Below, one piece after another: positions 10,567 to 22,627 of a DNA stretch of 64,000 nt. Position 1 is the stretch's first letter, and each line of letters begins with the position of its first letter. Position numbers and translations under genes: made by a program. The DNA comes from Phialophora verrucosa (lineage: Eukaryota > Ascomycota > Eurotiomycetes > Chaetothyriales > Herpotrichiellaceae), in contig MSED01000013.1 in NCBI GenBank assembly GCA_002099365.1, positions 2,294,001 to 2,358,000 of the forward strand. Direction: 5' to 3'. A model generated the notes under the pieces. That model did not search any database. It saw only the letters and a program-made list of their open reading frames with translations, and was not told the DNA's origin.

Positions 10567-11078
10567 AAGGCCTACACGACTCAGCGGAAGGAAGCCTCGT
10601 AGATCGTTTTCTATTGAGGGCGGAGGGAGGGATCATCTAGTTGACGGATTTATACTCGCAAATCGGAAATAAGGTCGAGTCACTACGATCTAGTACCGGT
10701 AGCGATAACCGTCTAACCGGCAGGGTTGGATAGTTTGAATAGTGCCGCTGCCTGTTCCTTTACGCAGGGTTAGCTTTTTTAATCATCCAATTGTCTTATG
10801 CATGTTCTGTGGATGATAGAGAGACGCTGCATTTCTTTAACCATCCAGGGAGCAGAAGAAGATATTTCGGTGCAACTTCCCAATGCCGGCCTCCGATATG
10901 GGCAGTCAATGCCGTGCCCATCGGAGTTTGCCATGCGGTCTTTTGAAGCCCTAGGCGGGTAGCTTAGTCGAAGTGCACCGGAGCAAATAGATTTAAGATA
11001 TACCTTTCTATGAACATTACATAGGCGACAGGGTTTGAACAGAGTTGATATGCGACTCTGGACGCTCCCTTTGACGAC
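10567..11078. other. Intergenic region, nothing recognised
   Basis: Composition is normal and no coding evidence is seen. It should hold the terminator of the preceding gene and the promoter of the alpha/beta hydrolase. Confidence 0.45.
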
Positions 11079-12561
11079 ATGCTTCACCTTTCAGAGGAAT
11101 GGTTGAGTTTCGAAAGCAAACTGGGGACCAGACCACTCATCACGGGCAAGGATATCTACGAAGTCAGGAAAAATGCAGCGACCAGGGTGACGAAGAGCTC
11201 TCAGCCGCCGCCTAGCCAGACGCTGGATATCCGTATGTGAATCAAGATCAGGACAGCGCAGGTTGTGTCAAACTTGGAATATTAGAAAAACTAATACTGG
11301 GCCTTATGGTTTCCTAGACGACGAGTTTATTGAAGATTTGGGAGTCAACATACGCGTTTTTGCTCCCAAAAAGCCCAGTGCACCATCCAGGTTGAGCGTT
11401 TTGTTTGTTAACCCCAGACAACACTCTCTCAAGATTGCTAACGGCCCGACAGCTTTCGTAAGCTGGATATCCTGTCCGAAAGATTCTTCTTTCCTGACCC
11501 ATGTGCGACCACAAGACGGAGGGGGATGGTGTGCTGGGGACCTAGACGGAGAAGATGGTACAAGAAGGTCTTTCCGCGTTGGAAGACTGTCGAAGATCTG
11601 ACTTCAAATCAGCGATCAACCGTCTTGTGGCCGAGCAGATGCCTATGACTGTCATCTCTGTAGAGTATCGACTTGCTCCTGAGCATCCATGGCCTGCATC
11701 TCGGAACGACTGTGTAGCCGTAGCAAAATGGGTGAGTCTCTCCCCGGTGTGTGCGAGGAAGATCTCGAGCTGAACGGGCCCAAGGCTATCGAAAAGTTTG
11801 CACCCTCCCAACCTGTCGATGCTTCTGACGGGATCGTTATCTGGGGTGTTTCAGCGGGGGCTCAGCTCGCAATATCTACAGCTCTCTCTCTCCTCACTAC
11901 TGGATACTATGTCAGCGGAATCGCAGCACTTGCACCTCTAACCATTGCCCCTCAAGCAATCACGGATTCCTTCAAGGTGGGATACAACGCAATGAGCGAG
12001 AACAGTGAGACGGCCATCCTTGATCCGTCTTTATTGAACGTCTTCCTGGGTAGGTTTTTTTTTTACTCTGTGCCAAACATTATCGGTCGCAGGGTATTTA
12101 AGTAGGCAGTGCCACTATTCCCTCATTCACCACCGTTGCTGTTACCAAAGCTGACTCATGAGCAGATGCAAACGGCGCAGATCCCAATGACACTTCATTC
12201 AGTGTATTACTCTCCCCGGACTTGGGAAAGTTGCCACCCACATACATTGTGACTTGCGGAGCTGACATTTTACGCGATGATGGTATCCTTTTACTGAAAG
12301 AATTACAGAAGATGAAGTAAGTAGAGCCTTGAACTCCTAGCCTTTGTCCTCCATATCTGATCCATTCCTGCAATGATTGGGTTTGGTCGTGAGGACATGC
12401 TGACACTTAACATCAGTATACCTGCGAAGCACGATCAATATCCGGGCTACCCTCATACATTCTGGCGCGTGCCTGGCTTGAAGATGACGGAGACGTTGTA
12501 TACAAATCTGGTCGAAGGTAAGCGATTTATCTGCAGACTCAAAGGGGATCCTATTCCATAG
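11079..12561 (+). CDS. Alpha/beta hydrolase (HSL/arylacetamide-deacetylase-like esterase), six exons
   Basis: I read exons 11079-11232, 11318-11557, 11613-11731, 11785-12049, 12166-12316 and 12417-12561, with GT-AG introns of 85, 55, 53, 116 and 100 nt and consistent phases. Landmarks: GGGWCAGDLDGED (oxyanion hole), ISVEYRLAPEHPWPAS, the nucleophile elbow GVSAGA, TCGADILRDDG with the catalytic Asp, and PGYPHTFWRV with the catalytic His. So the Ser-Asp-His triad is present. Two points are odd. The usual HGGG reads DGGG, and the roughly 40 residues before it (about 11395-11520) look like unspliced intron with a GCTAAC branch-like site, but I could not find a splice that restores a normal strand plus HGGG. 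The last exon may also splice at GTAAGC (12518). It lies 580 bp upstream of the Baeyer-Villiger monooxygenase, same strand, a common pairing for hydrolysing the ester product. Confidence 0.75.
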
Positions 12562-13140
12562 TATTCATCCACTCTGGCAGCGCGTCTAGAAGTATTGAGA
12601 GAATCTTCCGTACTCCACCTGCTCAATCTGTCTGGATACCCTGTGCGATTGTGTGCAAATCCTGTACTACCATCGACCCTTTGATGGCGTGAACAAACAA
12701 AAATACTATTCCTTCCTCGTCCGCATCAGCCTACGCCCTCTAGGAAGAAGCAGAACCAGCTCAGCAACGATCCAGAACATACATGGCCTTCAGAGAGGAG
12801 GCTTGTCTTTGTGCATGTCCGGACCCCACTTACTTGTCTGAGCCCGTTCGGCTGTTCCGTCCTCTGTGGCTCCTGCGCCCCTCCACATCGCAGTCACGAC
12901 ACTCTGCACGTCCCAACGTTCAGGCTTCGGACTTTGCGGCGGCTACGATTTGACTCCGGGAACAGTGGCGGGTTCGGCCAAAGCGGCCAGTTTTCGGCCT
13001 GCAGGTAAATGTTGTCATTTCATTCATGCGGACATATCTTATGCATATCTGTTGCAGACAACATATAACTTCTTCTCTCGGCCGCTCCTCGACGGGATAA
13101 GGAAGAGGGGGATCTATAGACCGGGAGCACTACCCACGCC
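12562..13140. promoter_or_regulatory. Upstream region of the Baeyer-Villiger monooxygenase
   Basis: The GC-rich stretch 12940-13005 contains several CGG and GGCC-type half sites (for example around ttcggccaaagcggcc), the kind of triplets bound by fungal Zn2Cys6 regulators. This is only suggestive. Open frames across it on both strands have no family resemblance. Confidence 0.35.
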
Positions 13141-14936
13141 ATGCCGCCCAGTATTGTGCCTAACGGCGCCATTGTTGAACGCTCGGACAATGTCACACCC
13201 GGTACCACCATCAGTCTAGACGTGGCCATCGTTGGGGCTGGATTCAGTGGCATATCACTACTTTACAGGCTCCGCAAACTTGGGTTGCGTGTGAAAGCTT
13301 TTGAAGAGGGTCCCGGGATCGGTGGCACCTGGCGGTGGAACAAGTACCCTGGTGCCCGTGTCGACTCGCCTTACCCATTTTACCAACTTGACATTCCCGA
13401 AGTCTGGAGTACGTGGAGCTTTTCGGATCGCTTTGCGGACCGTGATGAGCTTGTGAGATACATCGATCATATTGACAAAGTCCTCGATATTTCCAAGGAT
13501 GTGTACCTCAATGCCAAGGTCAATTTCTGCCAGTTCGACCGCGAAGCTGGGGTCTGGACGATCAAGAGCGAGGCCGGCCATATTGCACATGCAAAGTACT
13601 TGATCCTGGCTTCTGGTCTATTGCACAAGAAGCATCTTCCAAGATTTCCAGGCTTGTCCAACTTCAAGCAGCCTATTTATCATAGCCGGTTCTGGCCTGA
13701 AGGCGTAAGCCTCAAAGGAAAACGTGTAGCTCTTGTCGGAACCGGAGCAACAGGCGTTCAAATCACGCAAGAAGTATCCAAGGAAGCCTCCAACCTGACC
13801 ATCTTCATGCGAAGACCCAGCTACTGTGTTCCTATTGCCCGAGGACCCATACCTATCGACGAAGAAACAGAGAACAAAGGAAAGTATGGTGAAGTTTTCC
13901 GACGGGGGCGCCTCACAGGCGCAGGCTTTGACTTTGGGGAACACAAGACCAAATCAATATGGGAGTACAGTCCAGAAGAGAGAGAGAAACATCTGGAAGA
14001 TACGTGGAAGGATGGAGGCGTTGTCTGGACGTTCAAATGCTTCCCCGAGCTGCGCGTCGATGAGAAAGCTAATAAGATCGTCTACGATTTCTGGGCCAAA
14101 AAGGTGCGCGAGAGGATAGATGACCCTGTCAAACGCGACTTGATGGCCCCTAAGAAACAGCCGTACTTCTTCGGTACGAAGCGAATCGTCCTCGAGAAGG
14201 ATTATTACGAATGCATCAATCGAGACAATGTCGAGGTCGTCGATCTGAACACCACCCCGTTTGAGAAGTTCTACGAGACTGGGATCCTGACAACAGATGG
14301 CAAGAAGCGGGAATTCGACGTTTTGATCCTGGCCACTGGTTTTGATCCGTTTACTGGCTCGTGAGTCCTTTCTTCCTTTCCATCATCAACTTACGAGGTA
14401 GGCTTCTGACAGAGCATGTCACACACCAGGGTCAACGACATGGGCTTGAGAAATACCGACGGCGTCGATATCAAAGAGGTCTGGAAGGACGGAATCTCCA
14501 CTTATCTCGGTATGCTCATTGCTGGGTTTCCCAATGCGTTCCTCATCTACAGTCCGCAAGGTTAGCATTTCCCCAGCAGAAGTTCTTTTAGCCTTGTACT
14601 AAAGCTTGACAAGCCCCAACCATTCACTCAAACGGTCCCACCATCATTGAATGTCAAGCGGACTTTATTGTATCGGTGATCAACAAGATGGAAACTTCGA
14701 CACCTCGTATAAAGACCATCGAGCCAACGGAAGAAGCCGTTGAGGAATGGAAGGATGAAATCCAGGCGCTCGCTAGCAAAACACTGTTCCCTCAGACGAG
14801 CTCTTGGTGGACGGGCGGCAACATCCCAGGAAAGAAGCCTCAGATGCTGGGATATGTTGCTGGAATCCCATCGTACGAGAAACAGTGTCACGAGCGGCTG
14901 GAGAAACTGCAAGGTTTTAAGACCACCACCGAATGA
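13141..14936 (+). CDS. Baeyer-Villiger monooxygenase (class B flavoprotein)
   Basis: Exons 13141-14360, 14430-14560 and 14614-14936 join through introns of 69 and 53 nt (donors GTGAGT and GTTAGC) to give 557 aa. The first Rossmann motif GAGFSG lies at residues 32-37 (FAD), followed by GIGGTWRWNKYPGARVDSP, typical of the family. The fingerprint segment is FKQPIYHSRFWP at 175-186, matching FxGxxxHxxxWP except that Gly is Gln. The second Rossmann motif GTGATG at 200-205 binds NADPH, and LILATGFDPFTGS is the closing ATG-type motif. The C terminus (LGMLIAGFPNAFLIYSPQ, then NGPTIIECQADFIV) is also normal. The enzyme inserts oxygen next to a ketone to give an ester or lactone, using NADPH and O2. 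It looks intact. The neighbouring esterase-type hydrolase suggests joint ketone cleavage; the substrate is unknown. Confidence 0.93.
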
Positions 14937-16912
14937 TTTTGATCGTTTTGAGTGATAGAGACACGAATTACCTCTTAGAATGCACGAAGTTTCACATGAA
15001 GAAACCCATACGCTGGCATACTATAGAGTTCCTTCCACCGCATTAGAGATTTGTAGATGGATAGAGCTTGGGATTTCTCGCACAGATAGGTTTGAAGAAG
15101 CATCACGGCTCTCCCCTTTAAGAAAGTGTTTAAGCGGCTCTCAACTAAATCTATCATCGATGATTAAGATAGTGCTCACATTGTTGAAGTGGTGAAAGCG
15201 GCGAAGTCTTCTGAGTGCTTGCGTGTAACTGCAGAGTTGTATCATTTGCGGCCGTAAGGAATATGTATAGGATTCGCTTTCCATCAAATCAATACATGAA
15301 GATCCCGATTTCTGGTTACCATCTCCTAAACCATCACACCGTTCGGGCATCTCTGAATTTGACCAAAGAGGTGGTTTGTCCCAGAGAGCGTAGTTTCTTT
15401 GACTATCCCACCGAACAGTTTTGTTGTGGAGCTCCATGTCGAAGTTTCGCAATATTTTCGCTAACAACGCGCATCTTGTAATACGTAAGGCTTTGCAATT
15501 ATTTAGTTATACTTACATCCCTTACGAAAGTTAGAATTTACTTCTTCCGGATGCAATCATGAGGCCCGACCGAGAAGGGTTAAGAAGTATCTCTTCTGCC
15601 ATTCTCGAAGCCTATATTAAGAAGCTATCGCTCTAGGATAAATGAGTCGGTGGAAGCTCTGCGATGCTCATTATAATGATCCGTCTGTGAAAATCTGATG
15701 TTCAAGAGAATGCTGCGCTCATAACTCATCGCTGTCCAAACATAGAGGGGATGAGTGTGATCATGGTGAATCTGGCTTGATCGATGTCCGTCGGAGAGGC
15801 CGCCGAGTGTTCGCAAGCTACATGGAGCATCTGGCATATTAGAGAGTATCGAACTGAGCAAGGCGTAGCACCCACGAAAGCCCAAGCCTGTCATCAATGA
15901 TTACTCGTACAGGAAAAGAAGAGGAGGCTCTCCGGGCAGCGCAGTGGAGCGTCAAGTGAGCGTGTACTCACAGATTTTCTCATGACAGGAAGAGCAAAAG
16001 CGACCCGAGGACCAAGCCCGGATTGGGACAAGGGTGATGCCGAGACTCTTCGAAGAAGAGACACTCTGATCGACCGTCGGTGTAGGCCCCTATTAAGCGT
16101 GAGTGAGCGTTTACAGTACATAGGTATATATGCCTTTTCTTGTTAATCATTAAGGCCAGTCTCCACTTCTTAGAGTCTTGAAGCGGACAACCTTTGAAAG
16201 TTCGAATCATGAGGGACTTATGGTCTACTAGCTAAAGACGTTGGGAATGACGTCGATGATAGCCGTGATTTCAACGCTGTCAGGGAAGCGAAATGTGTAT
16301 ATAATCACGATTTTAGCTCCTATTTAAGGATACCAGACTATTTAATAAGTACCATTAGGCACCCTAAGTGTATGCACTGTCCAACATTACCTATAATTCT
16401 GAAAGTACTGTGAATATACTCTACTATATACACTCGTCTAGAATGCCCTTGTGAATGACATTCTATACGGTAGATAGTGATCAGCACTGCGATACAGTAT
16501 ATGGTGGCTCTCTTTGACCTAACTCTAATTTGCTGAGTTCAGTCGGAATCTGTTAAAGTGATGTTGGTCATGGCTCTTAAGCTATGGTTTAAGTCTATAC
16601 TCGTATATTCGTGAATATACTTCTGCCACTCTCTATCTTCGTTGTAGATGGATTTAGGAGCTTATCATATCTTGTGGCTGGTCAGCTGTTAACCCACCTC
16701 TTGATCCCATCCACAACTCTGTTGAAACTTAGGGAACGAGACCTAGAAGTGATAGACCTTGTTCTACATGTCAATCCTCCCTCATCCCGCTACTATGTGA
16801 AAGATCTGCTGTAGGTCAATGTGATGAGTGCACAACAAAGATGACGAACGACTTTAAAAGATTATAACTTTCATGAGCAGACTAGACCCATGAGTACTCT
16901 TTGTGCCACTCG
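14937..16912. other. Two-kilobase intergenic region
   Basis: Nothing recognisable is seen on either strand. Short open frames at 15141-15481, 15625-16210 and 16611-16814 show no family resemblance. From about 16,260 to 16,620 the sequence is AT-rich and could be an old repeat remnant. Confidence 0.45.
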
Positions 16913-17994
16913 TTAGTGCTCAACTGTGAGCACCAACTTTCCACAAGCCTTGTTTTGTTCCATGTACGCATGAGCATCTGCAACGGTTTCGAGCTGGAAC
17001 ACCTTATCCAGAAAATCGGACGTCTTCCAAATGCCTGACTTGATCTTGTCAACAACGTCATTGAGCTTCGCTTGCAGCAACTCCCTCTCCTCTCGTTGGT
17101 ATGTCCACCACGTTGACTTTCGAGAACACGGAATTAGGGGCAATATCCATTTGTCGATGACAAAATCGACGCCCAAATTTCCTGATGCGACAGCAGTTCC
17201 GCGGTAAGCCAAACCATAAAACTTGTGGTCGAACAATGGGGGAGTTCCGACCAGTTCTATAACGATGTTTGGTCCGCCAGGCGCGCATGCGCGAATACCA
17301 TCTGCAAGGTTGACGCCGTCCGTTTCAACAACGACATAGTCACTGCCAATTTCTTTGAGCTTACTAACTTTATTTGGGTTTCGAGTGGAGGCGATGACTT
17401 TGCAACCCATATCTTTGGCAAGTAAAGTCGCAAAAACACCGACAGAATTTGAGGCTCCGTGGATGAAAACAACGTCTTTTGGTTTGGTGTCGCCTGAATT
17501 GAGAGAGCCCCAGGCTGTGAATAAGCTGTTCCCCAGGCATCCCAAGACTTCCCAGGGGATGTCTTTGGCGCTGGCTCCGAGTCTCCAGCATCGCTCTTGA
17601 GGGCAAATGGTGTATTGAGCATATCACCCGTTGAAAGTCTTTCCGCCGCCATACTCGATCCCGATTACCCTTTCTCCTACCTGGAAATCAGTCTCTGACC
17701 CGGCTTCAGCAACTTCGCCGACGAACTCCCTCCGAGGATGTCGGGTGATTCTGGATGATACTCGTCCTCAAACATGCCAAACTCGCCTGGATGAAGATAC
17801 TCTCCCATGCGGGCACAGAGCTCCGCTCTGTTCACTCCTGCAGCGTGAACTTTAATCAAGAGCCACGACTGTGTTGGTAGAGTAGGCTTCGGGTACTTAT
17901 CATCAATGGTGAAAGAATCATGAGGCGAGTTGCCCGGGCTGCTGAGCACGGCGGCTCGCATTGTCCCGGAAGACGTATTGCTCCAACTTGGCAT
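16913..17994 (-). pseudogene. Zinc-independent quinone-oxidoreductase-like dehydrogenase (MDR), one frameshift and one stop
   Basis: The minus-strand product begins at 17994 with a GroES-like domain (VLSSPGNSPHDSF, VHAAGVNRAELCARMG, PDILGG). After PDILGG at about 17727-17731 the frame breaks; in the next frame the family continues with EFVGEVAEAGSE, VGERVIGI and GGGKTFNG, which fits loss of one G from a GGGG run. A TGA at 17624-17626 then interrupts before YAQYTICP. Beyond it the frame is clean: nucleotide-binding FIHGASNSVGVFATLLAK, then VIELVG, and a normal C terminus (LETVADAHAYMEQNKACGKL) ending at 16913. Total length fits a 350-aa NAD(P)H quinone oxidoreductase or enoyl/alcohol dehydrogenase relative. 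I see no intron that removes both lesions. It reads away from the E1 alpha gene, with 459 bp between them. Confidence 0.85.
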
Positions 17995-18453
17995 GATGCC
18001 CTATTTAACAGCGTTGGTTGTTCTGGATGAATGTCACGAGGTTCTGTGATAGATATACAAAACTAAGAATCAACAGCTCCGTTCCTGGTGGAAGACGGCC
18101 TCTGTATATCTGCCGGATCGCGTGAGTAGACCTATCTACCGATGGATGGCATCATATTGCAAAGTAAGGGGCAAACATACAGCATAGACTGGCGGTAAGA
18201 GCACTTTCTTACTCTTCCGCTGAGCTGACATCCGAACTGATTTGGCCATTCCCCGAGCCCAATGCCGAGTTCGGACGCGCTGCGGCCCCGGGTTGGCTAT
18301 TCACGTTTATGGTAAATTGATAGCTCTCAAGCGTTCGGCTTGGATTGTAAGATCACACGCATAGCGCGATTACACTTGACCTACCTTGCCCATTTATAAC
18401 AGTAGCAAATGTTGCACAAACGCTGTTAATGAGGGCATTCCAAATCAGACAGG
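17995..18453. promoter_or_regulatory. Divergent promoter region, dehydrogenase relic / E1 alpha
   Basis: This interval separates two divergently read genes. Around 18,263 there is a CCG-N4-CGG inverted triplet inside a GC-rich patch, a possible Zn2Cys6 factor site. No other support is available. Confidence 0.35.
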
Positions 18454-20055
18454 ATGCGACGGGCAGCTCACCGACGATATGTCGAAACCGCGAGGAGATT
18501 TAACGTCTTTCCTATTCTCGTGGGACCGGGAAGAGCCATAGCACGACGGGCATCAACGACGACACACGAAGTGTCAAAAGCCCCGTCAGGACATCTTCCC
18601 CAAGTGCACTTTAATAACACCACTAATCCTACTCCAGACCACTGTTCCCCGGGGCGAAAGAGAGTCCGCTTACAACGACGATGATTTTCCTGGATCCTGC
18701 GAAGCTGCCTCCCATTGCGACATTCCGCGTCCTGGACGAGGATGGAGAACTCGCAGACAAGACCCGCCCGCCGCCAGATGTGACTGACAACCAGGCGCTG
18801 GAATGGTATATGGACATGTTATTTGTGAGCACACTAGATACCATTATGAATGATGCGCAAAGGCAAGGAAGACTCAGTTTCTACATGGTATAATGAAGCC
18901 GTTAAGCGCCTTGGAAAACACTGTGAAGCTGATCTACTTTTGACGACAGGTTTCGGCAGGCGAAGAAGGCATCAGTGTGGGCTCGTCAGCTGCGTTGGGT
19001 CCACACGACGTCATTACGTGTCAATATCGAGAGACAGGAGTGTTCAAGCAACGGGGTTTTACTGCCAAAGACTTTCTGAGCACATTGCTGCATAATAAGA
19101 ATGACCCTGGCAAAGGACGCAACATGCCAAATCTGTACAGCAGCAAGCCGAAGACCGGGGTTGTAAGTATTCTGTATTTTCAGCATTTCCCTACCTTGCG
19201 ATCTTACCGCAGCTGTGGTAAAGAATCTCTTCTGAATCTCTTTTGAATCTCTTCCACTCTTATTTAAGAGGGCTGACAAGCCCTTAGCACGCGCTTGCTG
19301 CCACACTTGGCACGCAGATACCGCATGCAGCTGGTGCGGCCTATGCGTTGAAGCTGGCCGATCGAGAGAGCGGCACGGCATCTCCTCGGGTGGCAGCGGC
19401 CTACTTTGGTGAAGGGGCTGCCAGTGAAGGTGACTTTCACGGTGCCCTCAATATCGCCGCAGTGCGTGACTGCCCGGTAATTTTCATTTGCCGTAACAAC
19501 GGCTTCGCTATCTCAACGCCCGCCATAGAGCAATATCGGGGAGACGGTATCGCCAGTCGCGGAGCTGGATACGGCATCGAGACTCTTCGCGTTGATGGGA
19601 CAGACATCTTCGCTGTATACGAGGCCACCAAGGAAGCAAGACGTCGGGCTCTTAGGGGTGGAGGCCAGCCTATTCTCCTTGAGTGTATGACTTACCGCAT
19701 CTCCCACCATAGTACCAGCGACGACAGTTTGGCATACAGAAAGCATGATGAGGTGGATCAGTGGAAGGCGAGAGGCGATCCCATCCTGAGACTGAGAACA
19801 TGGTTGGAGAAGAAAGGGCTATGGGACGAGGAAAGGGAGAAGAAGACCAGGGTAATGATTCGCAAGGACATTTTGAGCGAGCTGAAGGCGGCTGAAAGAG
19901 AGAAAAAGCCGCCACTCAGTTCCGTGTTTGAAGACGTGTACGCAGAGTATTCGGAAGAGCAAGAAGAGCAGAGAGGAGAGCTGAAGAGGTTACTGCTGAA
20001 GTACCCGCAAGGGTACGATGTACACGAATATGAGGGTGGTATCGAAGCACTCTAG
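18454..20055 (+). CDS. BCKDHA-like: Branched-chain 2-oxoacid dehydrogenase E1 alpha subunit (mitochondrial)
   Basis: Four exons fit exactly: 18454-18584, 18638-18887, 18950-19162, 19288-20055 (1362 nt, 453 aa). Intron 1 (53 nt) has donor GTCAGG, a CTAAT branch-like site and acceptor CCAG; read unspliced it would look like a frameshift. The first 34 residues are Arg-rich and free of acidic residues until the first Glu, as in a mitochondrial presequence. Later come RQGRLSFYMVSAGEEGISVG, NDPGKGRNMP, the thiamine-diphosphate motif GEGAASEGDFHGALN..RNNGFAISTP, and the phosphorylation-loop region YRISHHSTSDDSLAYR, where most relatives have Gly instead of the first Ser. With E1 beta it decarboxylates branched 2-oxoacids from Val, Leu and Ile and passes the acyl group to E2. 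It looks intact. Its placement beside E1 beta in a cluster suggests a dedicated paralogue, which a genome count would test. Confidence 0.92.
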
Positions 20056-20219
20056 TTCCCTTTTCCAAGATCCGAACTCAGCCAAGCCTGGTGTTGATGC
20101 GTGAATATGTCTAGTTAGGCTTGACTTATGCCCTTGTCACCGTCCGAAAACTGGCCTTGGAATTGCTCGCTGCAGCACTAGAAGTTCCAAAGCAGCTACT
20201 CAGTGTCCTGTCTATCCTC

Positions 20220-21552
20220 TCAGTAATTCAGGACCTCGTGAATGGCATCGTAGATCCCTGGTGATATGATGTTAGCGCATCTACTTGGCGTCTAATTCAA
20301 AATTCGGACTTCGGTTCAGGCAGCCCTAGGACTTACTCGTCACGTCTGGAAAAATGAACTTCTCCCATGCCTCTCCGGTATGGGTGGTCCATCCTCCAAG
20401 TCGCTTTACTGGCGCTTGGAGGTGCAGGAAGGCTCTTTCCTGAATTGTGGCGGCCACCTCTGCTCCGACACCGTAATTGACCATGCTCTCGTGCACGACG
20501 ATAACACGCCCCGTCTTCTTGACGCTCTCCAGAACTGTTGGACGATCCCAAGGATATATGGTCCTTAAATCGATGAGTTCAACGCTGACTCCTTGTATTT
20601 CCTTCTCAACTTCGGAAATGGCGGCCGCACAGTTGTATAAGGGTCTACCGTAAGAGATGATGGTCAAATCTGTGCCGGCACGGAGCGCCTCCGCTTTGCA
20701 TAGAGGAAGGGTGTAGAGTCCATCTGGGACCTCTTCGACGGCAGTTCTGTAGAGGATCTTGGGCTCCATGAAGATTACGGGGTCTTGCGACTCTAGAATG
20801 GAGGCAATGAGGAGTCCTTTTGCTTGTGATGGGGAACGTGGCACAACAATCTTGAAGCCGGGAATGTGGCAGAATAATGCCTCCGGTGATTGAGTATGGT
20901 ACCTTTACGGGCTGGAGTCAGCAAAGAATGGCACAGTTACTGTGTGTTGGATCACTCACAGCGATCCATGGCCTACTCCGCCACAGGGCATTCGGATGAC
21001 CAGACCACTTAAGTTTGACCCGGTATGTCCCTCACGATAGCGAAACTTTGAAGCCTCGTTTACTATTTGATCGAATGCAGGGAAAACATAGTCCGCAAAC
21101 TGGATCTCAACGACCGGCCTAGCTCCCTCAGCAGCCATTCCTATCGCTACTCCAACGATCCCTTGCTCTGTGATGGGCATGTTGAAGACTCTGTCGGAGC
21201 CAAATTCGGACTGGAGATCCATGGTGCAACGGAAAACGCCCCCAAAGGCCACATCTTCACCGAAGCAAAGAACTTTGTTTGACTCGGTCAAAGCTGCTCT
21301 CAGAGCAGAATTTACTGCTTGATGGAGATTTAAACGGGTTGTATCAACACCTTGCGGCAACTCGGGCGTTTTGCAGAGTGTTTTCGAAGAATGGTGTAGC
21401 AAAGGCGTATTTGCAAAATCTATCGGCAGGTTCAGTCGCCGCTTAACAGTTTGCACGGAAGATGATGCATAAGAGCGGACCTGTTGCGAGAGTATCGAGA
21501 ACCTGATGGATGTTTTGCTCGCACTGGAGAACATTGTCCAACCGGCCGGCAA
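20220..21552 (-). CDS. BCKDHB-like: Branched-chain 2-oxoacid dehydrogenase E1 beta subunit (mitochondrial)
   Basis: Exons on the minus strand are 20960-21552, 20337-20902 and 20220-20257, with introns of 57 nt (20903-20959, donor GTGAGT) and 79 nt (20258-20336, donor GTAAGT, acceptor CCAG); total 1197 nt, 398 aa. The last small exon supplies RIYDAIHEVLNY, the normal C terminus. The start region is rich in Ser, Lys and Arg with no acidic residue for 40 residues, as in a mitochondrial presequence; the Met at 21534 is an alternative. Conserved segments include LCFGEDVAFGGVFRCT, FNMPITEQGIVGVAIGMA, EIQFADYVFPAFDQIVNEA, YHTQSPEA and VHESMVNYGVGAEV. It forms the E1 heterotetramer with the alpha subunit. 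The two genes are convergent and only 164 bp apart, an unusual physical pairing of partners. Intact by eye. Confidence 0.93.
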
Positions 21553-22627
21553 CAGAAGAAGTGTGCTCTGGTTAACGATGGTAAAATGTAAGTTTGAAGC
21601 AAGATCTTCGCTTGCAACAGCGATGCAGAAAACTCCCGACCAGGCCCGCTAAAGGACCTCAGGGATTTTCGTCTGAAATCCAGATCATGAATCCGTGTGA
21701 TGGGTCCGTGTTTTCTGCTAGGCATAAGAAGGTGATGACAAGGCTGGATCTGTTTCTGACACGCGTCGAAGCCAAGCACTCTTAAGAGAAAGTAGCATGC
21801 TAGAAACAATAGGAAAATTGCTAGAGCCCGACTCAGTCCTGCCATCGTGGGAAATTCCACTGGGCGAGTCCGGCGGGGGTACCTTTTGTGTTCGGAGCCG
21901 AAGAAGCCCGGTGACAGGTGTAAATCATCGTCTTTGCATCTTAAGGTACCGCGATTCTATGGCTGTGCCTAGAACGATCGCAGATGAACAGCAAATGATG
22001 GGATGACCATGGCTGGCTTTACAGATTGCTCATGGCGACAATCTACTGGATCCCAGAACAATTATACAGCCACCCCTTACAGAATAATTGCAGCTGCCTG
22101 GGTGCCTATGACAAAAGGAAAAACAAGGAAACGGGGAGGGGTCAAGACCCTCCGAATTTGCTCAAGATCCTGGCTTGAATGGACCGCGTCGGTCGTATTG
22201 CTGGATCTCGCTATCCTGGCTACATATATTCGTAGAAGTTACAAAACTATTCTAAGATGAGGAGAGCTCTCCTGGACCTGAATTACTTCGCCATCTTCTC
22301 AAGTTACACCTGCCCGCACAAGCAATACCGTAGGCAACTACACTAAACACCAGATTGCATCAGATCTTTTCTTGTCTATGGTACGAGAGAGAAATCCACC
22401 TCAACGACCAGGAAGTGTAAGAAGAAGGATGAATGCACGCGCACGAGAATTTCAACTGAGATATTGCAGTTGATGACAATTCAAAAATTATCGAATACTG
22501 TAGTCCGTGGAACAGTTGCTTTCTGTAGAGCCTCGGGTCTCCTCAGGACCTTCCAAGACGTTACCACTTTGAATCTTCTTTTACAATTCCCTAGAAACAC
22601 TGTTTTGGTTCGAAGGTATCTAGTCGA
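21553..22627. other. Intergenic region upstream of E1 beta
   Basis: About 1 kb of normal composition. Overlapping short open frames on both strands show no family resemblance. It should contain the E1 beta promoter and the former end of the MFS gene. Confidence 0.45.

Noticed and set aside
18585..18637. Apparent frameshift near the start of E1 alpha
   Set aside because: A 53-nt GT-AG intron with a CTAAT branch-like site joins the two frames in phase and gives the expected protein, so it is splicing and not decay.
20258..20336. E1 beta seeming to stop early at 20326
   Set aside because: A GTAAGT donor lies just before that stop, and a 38-nt last exon (20220-20257) gives the normal C terminus.
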